Below, piece after piece: positions 42,598 through 53,738 of a stretch of 64,000 nt of DNA. The DNA is from Shinisaurus crocodilurus. Taxonomy: Eukaryota; Chordata; Lepidosauria; Squamata; Shinisauridae. The stretch spans positions 29,184 to 93,183 of the forward strand of contig JAHFWL010001197.1 in the NCBI GenBank assembly GCA_021292165.1, given 5' to 3'. Each line of letters begins with the position of its first letter. The stretch's first letter is position 1. A model generated the notes under the pieces. It was not told the origin of the DNA and did not search any database. It was given only the letters and a program-made list of their open reading frames with translations. Made by a program: the position numbers and the translations under genes.

Positions 42598-43423
42598 CAT
42601 ATGGGTTGGGCAGAAGGAGTATACATTCAGAGCCCACTCCTTGCTGACTCAGTTAACGTTGATAACTAGAAGAACCAGACATTGCAAACCCAAAGGGCTT
42701 CAGCTCAGCCACCACTCCTTCCTCCACCCATCTCTTCTTTTTAGCATGTCCCCTTCAACTGAAACACTAGAATTTATTTCCAGTACAAAAGCTCCTTGGA
42801 AGATGAGTTTTCTTTAGACTTCCCCTGGCACTCCTCTCCTATCATAGACCAGTTGGAAGGGAAATTCATTTACATGGAAGCATCGTCATTAGGTTCACCT
42901 TATTATATGCCAAGAATAAAAAAAAGTCGTTCCATTTAGAAGAGGGAAGAAAAGAAGGGAGGGAAGGGAAGAGAGGTGGCAAGAATCGTGCAGACACAGT
43001 AAATTACTGTGAGGATTAAATCTCCAGTCAACTGGAAATAGGGCTGTTTGAAAACTTCTCCTTTTTGTGTTGTTCTTTTTCTTTGCAGTATGAGGAGGCG
43101 AGATTGCATTCATCTCCTTTATGTTGTCCAGCCCTTTGTAATTTTTTTCCCCCTTTATGATTTCTTTTCAACCTGTGATGTGTGGCTTAAAGAAATGGCG
43201 ACATCAGAGCTTTTGATTTAGGCATATTCAGGACGGATGTTTAAAAAAGCTCTCCTACAGGGGAAATATGTAGTAAATGTCCATTTGCTGAGCTCACCAG
43301 ATGATTGAGCTCCAGGGTTCAAAATTAGTATATGTATTCTTTTTGTGTTCTCTTCCTCCAAAGAGAGCTATGAGCAGGGTACGTATGTGGTTTTCTCCTT
43401 TGACCATTCACCCCACACATTAC
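42598..43423. other. No gene or recognised repeat
   Basis: Unassigned apart from an AGGGA-rich run at 42940-42975. Confidence 0.45.
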
Positions 43424-43632
43424 AGGTGGGCCGTGGAAGGTGGTGGCTCCAATGTCAGGGGGAAGATGTATCCACTCCAGGGTTTAGTCTGAATATTTAA
43501 GGAGCTATCCATAGTGCTGAACCCCATCCCCCAAAATAGATTCAGCACCATGGATAGCTAATTTAATGTTCAGACCAAAACCCAGAGTGGCTTCACTGCC
43601 CCATTGACATTGGAGCCACAAACCACTGCTGT
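43424..43632. mobile_element. Foldback MITE (type K)
   Basis: GTGGTGGCTCCAATGTCAG at left and TGACATTGGAGCCACAAACC at right; the centre is CATAGTGCTGAACCCC/TTCAGCACCATGG. Confidence 0.82.
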
Positions 43633-44161
43633 AGGTGGGCAGGAACACAGTCCCAAGACCCAATGAGATCAGAGGCAAGCAATGTTGTTGAGGACAAGCT
43701 GATAGTCATCTGGTTCTGGAGCAGGCAGACAAGGATCCACAGATCCAAACACAAATGACTCAGTCAGAGGCCATCTAGGGGTCATGTCCTGGAGCAGGCA
43801 GAAGGCAAACAAGGAGGAGAACAAAGCTGGAGAGGCTGTTCCTCAGCTTTCCCCCCAAGGACAGGTTTTGCTCAGACTGGGGGAGCTAAGACTGGAGCAA
43901 CAGCTATATAGTGTCAGATCCAGGATGTAGGCGGCAGGCATTTCAGGGCAGGGCAGGGCATGGTGGGGCCAAGACCGACAGAGGTGTCGGAGTCAGAGAC
44001 AGGCATAGGCAAATACCGGCACAGTGTTGCAGGCAAGGAGTGAAGTCAGTAACAAGCAGGGTCAAAATATTGGCAAGGCATGCAGGGCCAGAGGCAAAGA
44101 GAAGAGTCAGGAACCAGCAAGGTCAGGACACAGAAGACAGCAGAAGCCAAGGCAAGAACAT

Positions 44162-44214
<53 letters not shown>

Positions 44215-44600
44215 AAAGACTCATATTGCTGTGGCAAAGTGGAGCAGGAACAGGAAGCCTTTTATAGGGCTTCCTGTGGCTCCCAGCTGGTTTGCATGAG
44301 GGAACTGGCTCTAATCTTGTGAGCACCTATAAGTCTGGTGCTAATCCTGCAAGCATCTGCAAGGTGGACCTGACCGTCTTTTCCATCAGGCCACCAGGTG
44401 GAGCTGCAGCACAATGCAGATTGAGCAGATCCTGGCATATAGAGTCAGTCGGGCCCTATTGGTTACTTAAGTCACCTGATCTTACTGGAGCTGATGAGCC
44501 CTTGCTGGCCATTATATGGGTGGTGCTGCAGCACAGACCAAGCCAACAACTCCCTCTCAGCCTGAGAGCTGCCCTGCACAGCTCATGCATTTATGAGTGA
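43633..44600. repeat. Degenerate purine-rich tandem region
   Basis: From about 43640 to 44150, irregular repeats of AGGCAAGGTCAGGA-like text, then a (CCG)n, then TTTTATAGGGCTTCCTGTGGCTCC. It may be the 5' or LTR region of an unnamed retroelement. No protein domain seen. Confidence 0.4.
44162..44212. repeat. (CCG)17 trinucleotide tract
   Basis: 51 uninterrupted bases. The poly-Pro, poly-Ala, poly-Arg and poly-Gly frames through it are artefacts. Confidence 0.98.
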
Positions 44601-44772
44601 CCTTTTCAACCAAAAGGGCATCCAAAGCAACTTACAATTAAAACTTTTAATGCTTTTCGTGGTTTAAAATTTTTTAAAACAATTTGAACACATTAAAATG
44701 TGTTAAAATTTAAAACAGCAGAATTAAGGGCATTAGAAAATCTTAAAATGAGAGTGTGGAGCTAATACATTT

Positions 44773-44809
44773 AGGGTGCAATCCTATGCATGTTAAAAAG
44801 GGAAATTGT
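44773..44809. mobile_element. Left part of MITE type L
   Basis: AGGGTGCAATCCTATGCATGTT. It resumes at about 45541 (CCTACAACAGCATGGCTGGCTGG) after the L2. Confidence 0.65.
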
Positions 44810-45533
44810 TTAACTCAGCTGTGGTGTCAGTTGTGAGCCGGGCGGGGCTGTATCAACTCCATCTGATATGGCAGCTGCGCCCCTACCTTCCTAATCATCT
44901 GCTGCCATCAGTGGTTCATGCCTTGGTCTCCTCTCGCCTAGACTACTGTAATGCGCTCTACGTGGGGTTACCCTGGAAGACGGTTCGGCGCTTCAGCTGG
45001 TACAGAATGTGGCAGCTCGCCTGGTTAAAGGCAGCCGCCAGCGAGACCACATCACACCAATGCTCAAGGAGTTGCACTAGCTAGCAGTTGCTTGCCAGGC
45101 CGAATTCAAGGTGTTGGTTTTGACCTTTAAAACCCTTTACGGCTCCGGCCCAGTTTATCTCAAGGAGCACCTCCAGCAACATCAAGTAGGCCGCTCAACA
45201 AGGTCTGCCACGGACGGCCTTCTCCTTATCCCATCAGCCAGAGCAGCCAGGCTGGTGGGGACTAGGAAGAGGGCCTTCTCTGTGGCGGCCCCCGTATTGT
45301 GGAACTCCCTCCCTAGTGACCTTCGCCATGCCCCCTCCCTGATGAGCTTCCGCCGTGCATTAAAAACATGGTATTTCAGGCGGGAATATGGGGTGGGTTA
45401 GGATTTTAAAATAATTTTTATACCGTTTTAATTATCATGTTTTATTGTGTTGTTTTAATTGTACATCGCCCAGGGTGGTCGGGTGGCCGGCCAGATGGGC
45501 GATTAACAAATATAATGAAATAAATAGATAAAT
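44810..45533 (+). mobile_element. L2 LINE 3' end with TSD
   Basis: RT C-terminal text (VVHALVSSRLDYCNALYVGLP, 44911-44973) with a frameshift afterwards, then an open frame 45111-45401 ending RALKTWYFRREYGVG, then the L2 3' UTR to GGCCAGATGGGCGATTAACAA. Flanked by AAATTGT (44803-44809, 45534-45540), so inserted in MITE L. 5'-truncated. Confidence 0.93.
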
Positions 45534-45556
45534 AAATTGTCCTACAACAGCATGGC

Positions 45557-45655
45557 TGGCTGGGGGAGGCTGGTGACTCCTATTTCAGTGGGGCTCCTTT
45601 TCCATTGCAGGTTTCATGTGGAGCTTCATAGGAGCTATTCCACCGGTGGCTGGAG
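45557..45655. mobile_element. Half of MITE type K
   Basis: GGAGGCTGGTGACTCCTATTTCAGTGGGG matches the left arm of 8087-8301; the right arm is lost. Confidence 0.65.
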
Positions 45656-45882
45656 CTGAGGGCAAAAGAGGTTGGGCCAAAAATACAAAACAACCCCCAC
45701 CACCACCTGATTGTAATTTAAAGCTCTTACTGCAAGAGGAGCAGTGACCGCCTTGGGAAAGGCATTTCAGCCTTTTAGAAGGGGGGGGAATACTATGCTA
45801 AAGCTGGGAAACCAAACCACGGGTGGTCAGAGACCGTAGGTGGGGCTAGGGGTGGCAGGCGTGGCTCTCCAAGGATCTCCAG

Positions 45883-46135
45883 AGGACCAGATTGGGACCA
45901 CAGGGGGCAGCGGAACCTGGTGGCTCCAATGTCGGTGGGGCGGTGTATCCACTCCAGATTTCAGTCCGAACTTTTAAGGAGCTATCCATGGTACAGAACC
46001 CTATCCCCAGAATAGGTTCAGCTCCATGGATAGCCCCTTTAAAGTTCAGACTCAAACCTGGGGTGGATATACTGCCCCGCCGGCACTGGAGCCACCAGCC
46101 ACTGCTGCCAGGGGGAGCAGATTTGGGCCACTGAC
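45883..46135. mobile_element. Foldback MITE (type K, long form)
   Basis: Arms GGACCAGATTGGGACC and GGTGGCTCCAATGTCGG at left, GGCACTGGAGCCACC and GCAGATTTGGGCC at right; core TTAAGGAGCTATCCATGG/CCATGGATAGCCCC. Confidence 0.78.
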
Positions 46136-47119
46136 CTCAGGGTCAACACCGCTGGTATAAAATAGTTCCCCCTTTCCTCCCCTCACTCTTACTGTTGTGG
46201 TGTGGTGTTCTGTTGGCTGAATCGTATCGAGGGCCAGGGGGAAGTCTTGGGCGAGCACGTGTTCAGCGGAATGAACCTGAGAGAGAGATGGCACCTCCAT
46301 CTCCGCCACAGGCCTACGGAAGGCACAATCACTCCATTGTCTTTGAAACCCGTGGCTGGGCTGCCCTGCGGCTCCAGAGAGGATGTAAATAATTAAACCG
46401 CATCAATAATTCAGAGCCAAATAATTATCATATAATGGAATCGTCAGGCGGCATGTAGGCCGAGACTAAAACCCGCAGTAATCATTTTACAGCTTCCCCG
46501 TCCCCAGGCATACACCGTACCATCTTCCTTTCTGACCTCAACCAACATCTTTAACCTTCTCTTCTTTGGTGCACAACTAAGATTTTCAAACTCCAGTGCC
46601 TAAGAATCAAATTAGGCGAGGTGCAGGAGGTTGGGTCTCCTGGCATCTTTTTTCAAAGACGAAAAAGCCACGGCGAAGGGGGAAAATTGGATCAGGGCCG
46701 TTGATCGGGGGGGCTAGGAGGATTTACCCCTTTGTCCATTTCATTTCCTCAACTGAAGGAAACTGAATTGGTGAGATCCAGTTTCTCACCAATATCCCCA
46801 TCACTGGGGGGAAATGATAGGTCCAGATCAGGTGCTCTACCCCCTGGCCTTCTTGCAGCACTGTGTTCCTGGTCCAGTTTCATCGCATCCACACGAACAA
46901 GCAGACGACTGGTTTTCAGTTTTGAAAAAGGCATCGGAGGATCGCGTCACACCGTTTCTGCATCTCCAGAGCCCAAGGGCGGTTGGGCCCTTTGAATGCA
47001 ACTGAAACATGGAAGGAGGTCCCCCCGCCCCATGCCAAGCTTTCCTCAGCGCAGGGATGAGACGTGGTGGTGGAGAGGAGGAGACGAGGCGTCCTCCCAC
47101 ATGGCACGTGGACGCACAC
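46136..47119. other. Unique-looking sequence; candidate conserved part 46380-46560
   Basis: AATTATCATATAATGGAATCG, then GTAATCATTTTACAGC is AT-rich and unlike the surrounding repeats. No exon is evident. Conservation is a guess. Confidence 0.3.
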
Positions 47120-47783
47120 CAGGGATGTTGAAGAGTCCTTGGTCTCGAGTCACAAGTCGAGTCATGGGTCTTTGGACCCGAGTCTCGAGTCCGAGTCCGA
47201 GTCCTTGGTCCAAAATGGTGACTCACGAGTCACGAGTCCCTCCCAAAGCTGACTCCACGAGTCCCTATTAAAATCAATGGGGGGGTTTCCCAACAAAATA
47301 AGGCTACTTCAGATGTGTGGCTTAAATAAATTCTAGCCACAAAGTGTGCCTTTTTATTTCAAAACTCTGCCACTGATTTTGGCAAGAACAGACCAGGCAG
47401 ACAAACCCAAAATAGCCAGGCAGGCAGAGGAGGCAGGGAACCCCAAAGCAGGCAGGCAGAGGCCTTTGTCTTGGACAATTCAACTGTTGAACAGGTCAAG
47501 AAGAGACCAGGCAGGCAGAGGAGGCAGGGAACCCCAAACAGGCAGGCAGAGGCAGCCAAACCCAAAATGTCTGAAAGGTTGCATTTTAGGAAAATGATTT
47601 TAAAAAATAAACTTGCTGTACTTCCTAAAACCTATCCATGTTGCATTTGAAGAACACGAGTCCTTGGTCTCGAGTCCCGAGTCGAGTCTCGAGTCCCATT
47701 AACAATATTGGGACTCGAGTCTGACTCGAGTCAAAGGGGGGACTCAGTCCGACTCACGAGTCGAGTCCGAGTCCCCATCCCTG
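47120..47783. mobile_element. GAGTC-rich hAT non-autonomous element C2
   Basis: CAGGGATGTTGAAGAGTCC to GAGTCCCCATCCCTG, 664 bp. Flanks ACGCACAC/ATGCACAC match 7 of 8. Terminal CGAGTC arrays and a GCAGGCAGAGGAGGC core are shared with C1. The middle differs: C2 has CTTTGTCTTGGACAATTC where C1 has CCCTAACCC and GCGCTCCTGG text, so internal exchange has occurred. Confidence 0.88.
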
Positions 47784-48091
47784 ATGCACACTAGTCACGC
47801 CAGCCTGGGAGGGGCTTCAGGGCAGAGAGAAGGTCATGGAGCCTTGCATTAGGCCTCTTCGGGCTTCCTCCATCCCTCGCTTTCTGCGGTCACATTTTTG
47901 GGGCCGAGCAGGGTTTTTTTTTTTTTAATCTACCACTGAATTGGCTCTTCATAGCAGGTCTTTTTTTGCCCACGCTACACTGTATTGAAGGTGGAAGGTC
48001 ATTTTAGGGGTTTGCCGTGTTCTAAGTTGATTCAGTCACATTTGAGGTTAGGTTGGCAGGCAGATGTGGGAGAATTCAGGTGGGGTTTAGG

Positions 48092-48238
48092 CAGGGCTTT
48101 TTTTCTGGTGGAACTCACCGGAACTGAGTTCCAGCACCTTTTCTTCTATTAATTGCATTACAATTTAATCGCAATCTACTCCCGAGGAAATGTAATCCAA
48201 GAGTTCCGGTACCCTTTTCTCCAGAAAAAAAAGCACTG
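48092..48238. mobile_element. hAT MITE with perfect TSD
   Basis: 147 bp, CAGGGCTTTTTTTCTGG to CCAGAAAAAAAAGCACTG, flanked by GGTTTAGG (48084-48091, 48239-48246). The inner arms GGAACTGAGTTCC and GAGTTCCGGTACC are also mirrored. Confidence 0.93.
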
Positions 48239-48246
48239 GGTTTAGG

Positions 48247-48512
48247 ACTGGGAAGCATGCTGAGGCACCTTTATGGTGGTAGGCGATGCCTGAGGCTTGC
48301 TGCTCACTGCTGTGAGGCCCAGAGGTTAGAGACGGAGGCGGAGCACGTTTGAGGATAACTTGGCTTACCCAAAAGGCATCTTGAGGTGCTGGTGGGTGGC
48401 ATGGTGGGAAGGCCTCCATACACCTGGACAGTGATGTCCTGAGGGGCAGACATCATAGTGACACTGTTCTGCAGGACCAGTATAGACTGACTCACCAGTT
48501 AATCAGAGGGAT
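48247..48512. other. Intergenic
   Basis: No feature supported. Confidence 0.4.
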
Positions 48513-48697
48513 TATGCCTATGTACTCCAGTTGCTGGGGAACATGGGCGGGAAGGTGCTGTTGCACTCATGTCTTGCTTGTGGGATCCTGTGGGCAGCAG
48601 GTTGGCCATTGTGTGAACAGAACGTAGGACTAGATGGACATGGACCCTTGGTCTGATCCAGCAGGGCTCTTCTTATGTTCTTCTTACGTTCTTAAGC
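48513..48697 (+). mobile_element. CR1 3' tail
   Basis: TGTACTCCAGTTGCTGGGG, CCATTGTGTGAACAGAACG, GATGGACCCTTGG-like text and TTCTTATGTTCTTCTTACG. A short internal duplication GGACATGGACCC is present. Confidence 0.88.
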
Positions 48698-48769
48698 AAA
48701 CAGGCTAATAGCCTGTAATTGGAGTTCGAGCCTGCACTGCCTCCTCTTACAGATCTTGCGAAAGAAACG

Positions 48770-49150
48770 TAAGGATGGGTGAACAAGTGATGTTCAAGAT
48801 CACTAGGATTCTCTAGCATATCATCTGTTCGTCCCGTGCCCAATTCCTGTTTGCAGTCGCTGCTCGCTTTGCACGAATGGGAAACTTGTGCGAACTGGGG
48901 AGCGATCGAACAGGAGATTTGTACCAATCTCCCCAGCTTTGTTGCAGATATCTTCCATAGGCTAAAGTGGGGCTGATTCAGTTTACTGAGGAAATTTGCA
49001 CAAATCGAACTGGGAATCGGGAACAAGAGCCCATGTTCAACAATTTGTGAATATTTTCGGTGGACTTGTGCTAGCGCTTGCATTCGGTGTTTCAAACAGA
49101 GCATACTTGCATGTTTTGCAAGCAGAAATGAAATTCACATACATCCCCTA
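48770..49150 (-). mobile_element. TAGGGATG-family element, subfamily G (G3)
   Basis: TAAGGATGGGTGAACAAG to CACATACATCCCCTA; the reverse of G1 across nearly its whole length. No TSD (AAGAAACG/ATTGTTGC). Confidence 0.8.
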
Positions 49151-49626
49151 ATTGTTGCCTGTGTCTCATCCCTTTATTTCCAGCTTCAGTCACAGAGCTA
49201 GAAGAATAAATAACAGTAACTGATAGCAAAGACAGCGCTGGGTTACGCCTTAAGAAAATAAAGCTATTGTATTGCCATGCTGTAGCTGCCTATTTGCTGC
49301 TCTTAACAAAATTGTCACGCTGTTGCTGCTTTTCATGTGCATAACATGATATAAATCTGTGTTATATTTGCTTCGACTACAGCACTATGACTTTAGAAAA
49401 CTATAAAGAGCTTTGTGGCGCTGTAAAGACTAATACATTCATTATGGCATAAGCATTTGTGGACTAGAGTCCACAAGAGGAAATGCCTCATCGAAAAAGG
49501 GGACACTAGTTTTCATGTGCTAATTTATATGGACAGATGCAGATCTGGAAATACTACGGCTTAAATAGAAATACAATAAAGTTGTCTGACCATGGTGGGG
49601 AAGACAGTGACTTGGTGAATGTGTCG
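49151..49626. other. Unique-looking sequence
   Basis: No repeat recognised. 49170-49440 has a composition consistent with conserved DNA, unproven. Confidence 0.3.
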
Positions 49627-50068
49627 TAGGGATGGTGGAGAGATCTGCAAAGGACTCAAATGAGCTTGGATTTCTATGAATCTGACCCATGGATTCCACA
49701 GAGGACCAGCTTTTCCTGAGTCACATGGATTCCATGGACTTGTGGACTGCTTTTTTCACTTTCCATAATTTTACACATATTGTGTCATAGAAAAAAAATG
49801 AAAAATTTAAGAAAAAACAAACACCACCAACAAAAAAAATGTGCATCCCCCCCACACACACACACACAGAGACTAAAGCATGAAAATGCACATGGGGGTT
49901 TGCACATTTTCAGAAGTGTGAATTTGTGCCACTGTGAATTTGCACAAATGCGTACCAGCACATTTGTGCAAAATCCGATTCCATCCATGAGCGGGCAACA
50001 GAATGGAAGGCAGCGGATAGTCTGCAAAACGACGACGGAATGGATTTAACAATGTCTGTGCATCCCTA
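49627..50068 (+). mobile_element. TAGGGATG-family element B4 (best B copy)
   Basis: TAGGGATGGTGGAGAGATC to CTGTGCATCCCTA, 442 bp. Arms GGACTCAAATGAGC and GATTCCATGGACTTGTGG; TTTCAGAAGTGTGAATTTGTGCC in the middle. Flanks share TGTGTC with one- or two-base offsets. Confidence 0.83.
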
Positions 50069-50097
50069 CCTGTGTCTGCCTGCTGCCCAGCCTGCTG

Positions 50098-50345
50098 TCA
50101 TGGAACTCCCTCCCTAGTGACCTTCGCCATGCCCCCTCCGCGATGAGCTTCTGCCGTGCATGAAAAACATGGTATTTCAGGCGGGAATATGGGGTGGGTT
50201 AGGATTTTAAAATAATTTTTAATACTGTTTTAAATTGTCATATTTTATTGTATTGTTTTAATTGTACATCGCCCAGGGTGGCCGGGTGGCTGGCCAGATG
50301 GGCGATTAATAAATATAATTAATAAATAAATAAATAAATAAATAA
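50098..50345 (+). mobile_element. L2 LINE 3' end
   Basis: TCATGGAACTCCCTCCCTAG, GGTATTTCAGGCGGGAATATGGGG and GCCAGATGGGCGATTAATAAA, then (AAAT)n. 5'-truncated. Very close to 45300-45533. Confidence 0.92.
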
Positions 50346-50750
50346 AGGGTTTGACTGTTGATGGACAACTCCAAGGCCCCTGGTTCTCCTACCCCTATGG
50401 AAAATCCTTCAAATAGAGGACTGTTCTATGTAAAGAAAGACACAAGGCCACCCTAAGGCACACAGGAGGACAGGACTGCAGACTTCATACAGAGTCGGTA
50501 TGCTTCCCGGAGGCATCAAGCCACCCACTTTTGGGAATAGGACCCTGCTCTCAGTGTACCTTTCTTTGCTTTGTTCCACTCCTGCCAGGCTGCTCTTATG
50601 TTCTTCTGCAGTGTCCAAGGCCACACAAAGAGTTCATAGCAAAAGGGAAAATCCACACTCATCCTGCACCAAATTTTCATGAGTTTCAATTCTCATTGTA
50701 AAAGTTGCCATCTCAGGGGGGCATGGAAATGTTCATGAACAGCTTGAACC
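50346..50750. other. No gene or recognised repeat
   Basis: Unassigned. Confidence 0.4.
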
Positions 50751-51049
50751 TACGGATGTGTGAGGAATCTGATAGGGAGGTGAAAATGCGATGGATTTTC
50801 AAAATCCCCCCCCGCCCCAGATTCCAGTTTGTTAGCCCCACACTGGTGTCAACCTGCTGTGGTGCAAGTCAAGCCAGCTTGTGGACTTCTGTCTGAAACA
50901 CAGGCTGCGATTAGCACATTAAAAAAAACAAAAAAAAAACCACTCGGGAAATTTGCACAAATCAGCACCTAAAAACCGTGTAGTTCTAGTGAAATTTTTG
51001 CAAATCACGCTAGGCCCACGTGGGTTCCGGGTGCTGATTTGTGCACATT

Positions 51050-51700
51050 TCTTTGCAATAATGAGCAGTTAGTAATTAATTTCTCCAAATCCAAGGTGCT
51101 GGTGACTAGCAAAAGGAGAATTAAGCATAATTGGACCATACATGGAAACCCTATTGAGCAGGTATCGAGTTACAAATATTTAGGTATAGTTTTCAATTCC
51201 TCTGGATCTTGGTCCCCCCAAATAAAGCTTGCAGTAATGAATGCTCAGGAAAGTGTAGCAGCTTTAACTAGATTTTTTTATACCAAAGCGGGGCGACATG
51301 TTCCATCAGTAATTCAAGTATTCAAGGGTAAAGTTATCACCCAAATGCTCTATGGATCCCAGCTGTTTGCTTGTTTATTTATTTATTTATTTATTTATTT
51401 TATACCCCGCTCTTCAGCCAGAAAAGGCTCTCAGAGCGGCTTACACAAATTAATAATAATTGTTCTATTCTGCGCCCCTTCGAGATTGTTCAAACCAAAT
51501 TTTTGAGAACTATTTTGGCCGTACCTGGTAGCTCCCTGTACCCCTAATGTAGCTCTTCGCCTTGAGGCCGGCTTAGTTTCTATACGAGCACGTGCTAAAG
51601 TCCTTATGATTAACTATGGGCTAAAGCTTATTTTCTTTCCAGAAGGCTTGGCTGTGGTGACCCTATTGGATCCTTTCCAAATAGAATGGAAACACTTTCA
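51050..51700 (+). mobile_element. Non-LTR reverse transcriptase fragment
   Basis: An open frame 51039-51361 and beyond encodes INFSKSKVLVTSKRR, VSSYKYLGIVF and QVFKGKVITQMLYGSQLF, then after an insert FLRTILAVPG-like and LEAGLVSIRARA-like text. This is the RT thumb region of a non-LTR element, possibly the same family as 7375. Truncated at both ends and no tail found. The clade is uncertain. Confidence 0.75.
51368..51472 (-). mobile_element. BovB/RTE-type SINE tail nested in the RT fragment
   Basis: (TTTA)n then TATACCCCGCTCTTCAGCC and CTCTCAGAGCGGCTTACA, i.e. a reversed tail TGTAAGCCGCTCTGAGAG with AAATAAAT. Confidence 0.75.
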
Positions 51701-51962
51701 TTTTTTTAGCATTTTTTAAAAATGCACAAATCGTGGCCCGTCTTACAGATGGAAGTCTGTGGGGGAAAACACTGACTCGACCCGCTTCCTATCATCAGAT
51801 TGGAAAGGAAAGGGCAGGAAATCTATTATGGTCAAATGAGCCAGATTTCCCTGTTTGGTGCATCCCTACGTTGAGTCTCCACTCTTCTTTGAATCCCCTT
51901 CCCTCCAAGGGCACCTTTCTAATGTTAAAATGCAGTACTCAGCAGTTTAACCTAGTCCTGTG

Positions 51963-52465
51963 TAGAGACGTGCAGATTTTGTTGAACCCACTCTGTCTGT
52001 GTTTCTTGGATTGTCAGGCGTCTTTTGTTCCATTGTCTGCTCATTGACGGAATTGAAATCCACTCCACCCCCGCTTCAGAAAAGTATGCAAAAAAGCCAG
52101 CCGCAATTTATGCGCCTTTTGCTGGCACGTAGCATTTTGCATAGTTTTCTTAGCTCAGCATGAAGTCAATGAGCAGAGTGTACAGAAAAGAGTGTTACAC
52201 AGAGGAGGCTGAAAAGAGATCAGAGATGCATAAAATGTTGTGTGTGTGTGTGTGTGTGTGTGTCTGTTTTAAAGTGACATATATATTAGCATATTTTCAA
52301 TTAGCCTTCATCTTTTCATATGACTAAACTTATGTACAATTCCTGAAAGTAAAAAATGGTTCACAAGTTCACGGAATCTGTGTGCCTTGGTACATACTGA
52401 TTCGCAGTGGATTCAATGGGTCAAATTCACAGAAATCTAAAGAAATTTTGGAGAAATTCTCATGG
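51963..52465 (-). mobile_element. TAGGGATG-family element B5
   Basis: TAGAGACGTGCAGATTTTGTTG start, then reverse B motifs GCTCATTGACGGAATTG and GTTCACAAGTTCACGG, GATTCGCAGTGGATTC. The right end is eroded. A (GT)n is at 52239-52263. Confidence 0.6.
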
Positions 52466-52751
52466 GCTGGGTTTGGGGTTCTTGTGCACGTGATTGTCCT
52501 GTCTTTCATTGTACAATCACCTATCTGGCAATCTGTAGCCTCCTTGGCTACCTGCACATCAGTCAAACCTCAGGGAAAGACATTGTGAGGTAGTTCCTCT
52601 CATAGAGCTTCTCCAGTTCAGGAAAAGTGGGCAGCCTGGGAGGCTGCAGAACAATGCAGAGATGTGTAATAGAGATAAAACACACACGGCAGCATCAGCC
52701 ACCTTGCAGTGATTAATTAAACTCAACACCACCAAAAAGCAATTCAAAATG

Positions 52752-53005
52752 GAGAGCAAGTGTGGCATAGTGTTGGACTGGGACTTGGGAGATCCAGGTT
52801 CTAGTCCCCGCTCAGCCATGAAACTCACTGGGTGACTTTGGGCCAGTCACTGACTCTCAGCCTCACCTACCTCACAGGGTTGTTGTGAGGATAAAATGGA
52901 GAGGAGGAGCAGGATTATGTAAGCCGCCTTGGGTTCCTTGCAGGGAAAAAAGGTGGGGGGTATAAATAAATAAATAGATAAATAATTAAATTAAATTAAA
53001 TTAAA
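52752..53005 (+). mobile_element. CORE/MIR-like SINE
   Basis: AGCAAGTGTGGCATAGTG, box B GGTTCTAGTCC, GGGTTGTTGTGAGGATAAAATGG and TAAGCCGCCTTGGGTTCC, tail TATAAATAAATAAATAG. The fullest copy of the three. Confidence 0.9.
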
Positions 53006-53368
53006 TATACAATGACCTGGGAATGAAGCAAAACAATGGAAGCCTCTTTCATGTGGGAAGAAAAGGTTCAGGAAGATGGAGGGCAGATTTTGGCACAGCA
53101 CCAGCTCCACCTCTTCCCCAGAGCAGGACACAACACTGCCCCGCTCACATCTGCTACAGGCTTTCAGGGAAGGAACGGTGTTATGAGCATATGCATTACA
53201 GTCAAGATGAAGTCACCGTTCAGAAATTTAACATTGGAACAACCATGGGGGAGGTGCTGAACCCTGAAGAATGACAGCTAGAGCTGAGCCTTTTTCTCAG
53301 CTGAGTCTTTTCTAAGGATTCTTAAAAAAAAATAAAAATCTCCCTCCTAGAAATAAAAGGCAAAAATT

Positions 53369-53370
<2 letters not shown>

Positions 53371-53418
<48 letters not shown>
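53371..53418. repeat. (GT)n microsatellite
   Basis: About 24 GT units. Confidence 0.98.
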
Positions 53419-53419
<1 letters not shown>

Positions 53420-53738
53420 GGCTGCCTTCCTTCTCCCCCCCACACACAATTCCCCCCTCTCTCACACACACTCAGGCATGGGACATTGTGGAGGATGCAA
53501 AATGGATCCAGGGATGATACAGTTGCTTCTGTCGCCGCTTGCAGTGGCGGCACAAAAAACAACAACAACAACCCTTTGGAAAGAGAGGATGATGCTGTGC
53601 TACAACCCTTGCCAATAGGTTGAGAAACGTTTGGAGAATTTATCCGACCCCTTGAAGAAATCTGGCAAAATTGTCCCCATAATTTCTCTGCCCACAAATG
53701 GGGGGGAGGTTTTTGAGAGGCCGTTTGTGCACAGGCAG

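Larger units (their letters stand above)
50751..51868 (+). mobile_element. TAGGGATG-family element A6 (split)
   Basis: TACGGATGTGTGAGGAATC to TTTGGTGCATCCCTA. The A left arm is 50751-51045 and the right arm about 51705-51868. Between them lies the RT fragment. No clean duplication (CTTGAACC/CGTTGAGT). Confidence 0.8.

Noticed and set aside
43880..44600. Endogenous retrovirus LTR
   Set aside because: No paired LTR, primer-binding site, polypurine tract or gag/pol text could be found.
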